64,000 nt of DNA from an uncultured Alphaproteobacteria bacterium (GTDB lineage Bacteria; Pseudomonadota; Alphaproteobacteria; Sphingomonadales; Sphingomonadaceae), in NCBI GenBank assembly GCA_903934325.1, contig CAIZNH010000015.1, positions 1-64,000 of the forward strand, in the 5' to 3' direction. Position numbers and translations under genes: made by a program. This document shows, piece after piece, positions 61,141-64,000 of the stretch (position 1 is its first letter; each line of letters opens with the position of its first letter). The notes beneath the pieces were generated by a model. The model saw only the letters and a list, made by a program, of their open reading frames with translations, did not search any database and was not told the DNA's origin.

Positions 61141-61907
61141 GCAGGGTGCAGGGCAAGGTCGCGCTGGTTTCGGGCGGCGCGGAGGGGATTGGTGCGGCGG
61201 TCGCGCGGCTGATCGTGGCCGAAGGCGGCAGCGTGATGCTGGGCGATGTGCAGCTGGAAAAGGCGCAGGAACTCGCCGCCGAACTGGGCGAGCGGGCTGC
61301 GGCCTGTCAGCTCGACGTGCGTGATCTGAGGCAATGGGAAGCTGCCGTCTCCGCCACACGCGGGCACTTCGGCAAGCTGACCGTGCTGTGCAACATTGCC
61401 GGCATCTCCGAGCCGGGCAACGTCCCCGATGGCGCGCTCGATGTGTGGGAACGCACCATCGACATCAACCTTCATGGCCCCTTCTACGGGATGCGCGCGG
61501 CAATCCCGGCGATGGAGGCGAGCGGCGAGCCCTGCGCCATCGTCAACATCGGCTCGATGATCGCGCTGCGCCCCGCATCCTTCGTGGCGGCCTACAGCGC
61601 GTCAAAGACAGGCCTTCGCGGCCTCACGCAATCGGTCGCGCTCGATCTGGCCGAACGCGGCCTGCCGATCCGGGTCAACATGGTGCACCCCGGCGCGATC
61701 CGCACGCCGATGTACAACCGCTACAAGTTCTCTGGCGCCGATACGCCCGAGAACATCGAAACCAATTTCGCCGCCACCCACCCGATGAACCGCATCGGCG
61801 AGCCCGAGGAAGTCGCCCGCGCGGTGGTGTTCCTCGCCAGCGACGAGGCGAGCTTTACCACCGGCTGCGATTTGACCGTCGATGGCGGCGGCAGCATCAG
61901 GAGCTAA
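61137..61907 (+). CDS. Short-chain dehydrogenase/reductase
   Basis: The 256-residue classical SDR has SGGAEGIG, NIAG and YSASK, and ends VDGGGSIRS. It is coupled to the thiolase gene by an ATGA overlap, so 3-hydroxyacyl-CoA or hydroxy-ring dehydrogenation is a sensible guess. The ThuA-like gene starts one base after its stop. Confidence 0.92.
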   Translation: MSRVQGKVALVSGGAEGIGAAVARLIVAEGGSVMLGDVQLEKAQELAAELGERAAACQLDVRDLRQWEAAVSATRGHFGKLTVLCNIAGISEPGNVPDGALDVWERTIDINLHGPFYGMRAAIPAMEASGEPCAIVNIGSMIALRPASFVAAYSASKTGLRGLTQSVALDLAERGLPIRVNMVHPGAIRTPMYNRYKFSGADTPENIETNFAATHPMNRIGEPEEVARAVVFLASDEASFTTGCDLTVDGGGSIRS

Positions 61908-61908
61908 C

Positions 61909-62664
61909 ATGAGCCAGCAACCCGCCACCCGGATCGACGCGCATTTCATCGCCGCGGGCAAGTATCACGATATCGACTTTCCGCGGCTCGAGATCCTCAA
62001 GCTGCTGGCCGAACACCCGCATATCCGCACCACCGTGGCGGCGGATTATTCGGGGCTGGAGCGGCTCGACCAGTGCCGCTTCCTCATCACCTATACCTGC
62101 GATCTGATGCCGACCGAGGAACAGGCCGCGCAATTGAAGGCATGGGTCGCCAAGGGCGGCAAGTGGATGGCGCTGCACGGCACCAACTCGATCCTCGTCT
62201 TCACCGCCGAGGGCCTCGTCGATGCGCCCGATGATCGCCCCGACGTGATGGAGATGCTCGGCACGCAGTTCGTCGCCCACCCGCCGATCGGCAAGTTCCC
62301 GGTCGAAGTGGTGAACAAGGACCACGAACTCACTCGCGGCATCGAAGACTTCGAAGTGGTGGACGAGCTTTACCTCTCCAAGACCACCGCCCCGATCGAC
62401 ACGCTGATGCAGACCACTTTCGAAGGCGAAGCGACCGGCTTCACCCACAGCCAGTGGGACAAGACCACGGTTCCTATCGTTTATACGAGGGATATCGGCG
62501 CGGGTCAGATCGTATACAACGCATTGGGCCATTGCCGCGGTCATTATGACCTGCCCGGCATGACCGATTTCTACCCGCACAGGGAAAACTGCGCGTGGAA
62601 TTACGACGTTTATTATGACCTGCTGCGGCGCACCATCCGCTGGGCCATGAGGGACGGCGCCTGA
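61909..62664 (+). CDS. ThuA-like protein 2
   Basis: The 251-residue protein is ThuA-like: FIAAGKYHDIDFPRLEIL, ITYTCDLMPTEEQAAQL, GGKWMALHGTNS, VDELYLSKTT, and GQIVYNALGHCRGH. It is only loosely similar to the copy at 55954. The role is unknown; repeated occurrence with beta-oxidation genes suggests a substrate-bound pathway step. AGGAG sits about five bases before the ATG at 61909. Confidence 0.83.
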   Translation: MSQQPATRIDAHFIAAGKYHDIDFPRLEILKLLAEHPHIRTTVAADYSGLERLDQCRFLITYTCDLMPTEEQAAQLKAWVAKGGKWMALHGTNSILVFTAEGLVDAPDDRPDVMEMLGTQFVAHPPIGKFPVEVVNKDHELTRGIEDFEVVDELYLSKTTAPIDTLMQTTFEGEATGFTHSQWDKTTVPIVYTRDIGAGQIVYNALGHCRGHYDLPGMTDFYPHRENCAWNYDVYYDLLRRTIRWAMRDGA

Positions 62665-62716
62665 GAAACTGGGCCTGAGGCCACGGACTGACTGCGACGA
62701 ACGGGATCGATACGAC

Positions 62717-63925
62717 ATGGATATGGACTTCTCCCCAGAGGATCTGGCCTTCCGCGAAGAGGTGCGGGCCTTCCTCAAGGACAATCTTCCCGATCGGCTG
62801 CGCGATGGTGCGCGCCGCACGCCGGGCGTGTTCGTCGAGCCCGATATCGGGATGGAATGGCACCGCATCCTCTTCCGGCAAGGCTGGGTCGCGCCGCACT
62901 GGCCCAAGGAAGACGGCGGTACCGGCTGGACCCCGACGCAGAAGTTCATCTTCGAAAAGGAATGTGCGCTCGCCGGCGCGCCCGCGCTCGCGATCCTTGG
63001 GTTGCGGCTGGTTGGTCCGGTGATCTGCCACTTCGGCACTCCGGAGCAGAAGGCGCGCTTCCTGCCCGGCATCCTGTCGGGCGATGATTACTGGTGCCAG
63101 GGCTATTCCGAGCCCGGTTCGGGCTCCGACCTCGCCAGCCTGAAAACGGCCGCGCGGCTTGAGGGTGACGAGTACATCATCAACGGCTCCAAGATCTGGA
63201 CCACCCACGCCCACCACGCGGACTGGATCTTCGCGCTGGTGCGCACCGATGCGACCGTCAAGAAGCAGCAGGGGATCAGCTTCCTCCTCGTGCCGATGGA
63301 TCAGCCGGGCGTGGAAGTGACCCCGATCTATTCGATGTCGGGCGATCACGAGGTCAACGCGGTGTTCTTCACCGATGCCCGCACTTCCGTCGAGAACCGC
63401 ATCGGCGATGAAGGCGCAGGCTGGACCATCGCCAAGTTCCTGCTCGAAAACGAGCGCGGCGGATCGTGCTATGCCCCGCGCCTGCTCCAGTCGATCGACC
63501 GGCTCGAACAGCTCGCGCAGACCCAGCCTTCGGGCGTCAACGGCGCGATCGCGCATGATGCGCGCTTCCGTGACCGGCTGGCGCGCGTGCGGCTCGAGGC
63601 CGAGGCGTTGGAAGTGACCGAACTGCGCATCCTTGCCGAACTCGCCAAGGGCCGCGCGCCCGGCCCGCAGACCTCGCTGGTCAAGCTGCTCGGCTCGAAT
63701 ATCGGCCAGCAGGTCGATGTGCTGCGTCTGGAACTGCTCGGCCCGGATGCCCTGCAACTGCCGCTCGAACGCCCGCTCTACGGCAATGAAGCGCCTGAAC
63801 CGGTGGGCAGCGAATATGCGCAGACCGCAATGGGCAAGTACCTCAACAACCGCGCCTCGACGATCTTCGGCGGCTCGGACGAGGTCCAGAAGAACATCAT
63901 CGCCAAGACTGTGCTGGGGCTCTGA
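62717..63925 (+). CDS. Acyl-CoA dehydrogenase, large-subunit type
   Basis: The 402-residue protein has the full acyl-CoA dehydrogenase layout: DMDFSPEDLAFREEVRAFL, QGYSEPGSGSDLASL (FAD and substrate), WTTHAHHADWIFALVR, and STIFGGSDEVQKNIIAK at the C-terminus, where the medium-chain enzymes' catalytic glutamate is a glycine. It matches the larger half of pimeloyl-CoA-type dehydrogenases and likely pairs with 58443-59525. Last gene of the operon before a repeat. Confidence 0.92.
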   Translation: MDMDFSPEDLAFREEVRAFLKDNLPDRLRDGARRTPGVFVEPDIGMEWHRILFRQGWVAPHWPKEDGGTGWTPTQKFIFEKECALAGAPALAILGLRLVGPVICHFGTPEQKARFLPGILSGDDYWCQGYSEPGSGSDLASLKTAARLEGDEYIINGSKIWTTHAHHADWIFALVRTDATVKKQQGISFLLVPMDQPGVEVTPIYSMSGDHEVNAVFFTDARTSVENRIGDEGAGWTIAKFLLENERGGSCYAPRLLQSIDRLEQLAQTQPSGVNGAIAHDARFRDRLARVRLEAEALEVTELRILAELAKGRAPGPQTSLVKLLGSNIGQQVDVLRLELLGPDALQLPLERPLYGNEAPEPVGSEYAQTAMGKYLNNRASTIFGGSDEVQKNIIAKTVLGL

Positions 63926-63934
63926 AACCCCGGC

Positions 63935-63974
63935 ACTTCGTCATTGCGAGCCGCCGCAGGCGGCGCGGCAATCC
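63935..63974. repeat. Half-copy of the TTCGTCATTGCGAGC repeat
   Basis: The segment carries TTCGTCATTGCGAGCCGC and GCAATCCATC like the left arm of 46600-46718, after which the similarity is lost apart from TTTGCGAGCGGG. The second arm may lie beyond the window edge or be gone. Confidence 0.65.
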
Positions 63975-64000
63975 ATCAACTGACTTTGCGAGCGGGCGAA

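Noticed and set aside
1..64000. CRISPR arrays, tRNA or rRNA genes, phage or transposon genes
   Set aside because: I saw no regularly spaced direct repeats, cloverleaf-like sequences or transposase/integrase motifs on reading through.

Overview
The window reads as GC-rich chromosomal DNA of an alphaproteobacterium, most likely a sphingomonad (Sphingomonadales, Erythrobacter/Novosphingobium-like). The grounds are the codon bias, the petABC (Rieske, cytochrome b, cytochrome c1) arrangement, the pairing of a TonB-dependent receptor with catabolic oxygenases, and imperfect inverted repeats of a kind common in this order (arms containing TTCGTCATTGCGAGC or CCGTTCG...CGAACGG). I see no tRNA, rRNA, CRISPR array, transposase or integrase. 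Genes are packed tightly, and no stretch over 300 bases lacks one.

Left part, 1-26 kb: mostly housekeeping. A carotenoid-oxygenase gene without its N-terminal third (140-1057) converges on a three-gene minus-strand set: a DUF1800 protein, a DUF1501 protein and a small membrane protein. Next come a TIR-domain protein with two membrane helices (5174-6088) and a complete Mrp-type cation/proton antiporter operon (mrpAB fused, then C, D, E, F, G; 12049 down to 6163) in which every junction is a 4-base ATGA or GTGA overlap. Then apt, petA-petB-petC, pgeF-pepN, a sugar-epimerase-like gene, a DMT transporter with a threonine-aldolase-type enzyme, an acetyltransferase, two bacterial PH-domain membrane proteins, a glutathione transferase and an SDR.

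Right part, about 26.3-63.9 kb: one long catabolic island with almost no other kind of gene. It holds three Rieske oxygenase alpha subunits, three cytochromes P450, one FAD-dependent ketosteroid-dehydrogenase-like enzyme, four SDRs here (a fifth lies just upstream) plus an NmrA-like protein, three related medium-chain reductases, one acyl-CoA ligase, two acyl-CoA dehydrogenases, a thiolase with a DUF35 partner, six NTF2-fold proteins (one with the full limonene-epoxide-hydrolase catalytic set), three AhpD/CMD-type proteins, two ABM-type proteins, two ThuA-like proteins, a VOC protein, a hotdog thioesterase, a TonB-dependent receptor, an MFS transporter, and a stand-alone cytoplasmic molybdopterin enzyme close to mobA. 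My reading is uptake through the outer-membrane receptor, oxygenation by Rieske and P450 enzymes, redox steps by SDR/MDR/FAD enzymes, CoA activation and side-chain or ring beta-oxidation. A steroid- or terpenoid-like polycyclic substrate fits best, but the sequence alone does not prove it. No transcription regulator, ferredoxin, ferredoxin reductase or enoyl-CoA hydratase lies in the island, so these must be elsewhere.

Two isolated signals stand out: a perfect 16-base parS-type centromere site (49308-49323) in the middle of the catabolic island, and the TIR/two-helix protein at 5.2-6.1 kb, which looks like an immune-type effector.
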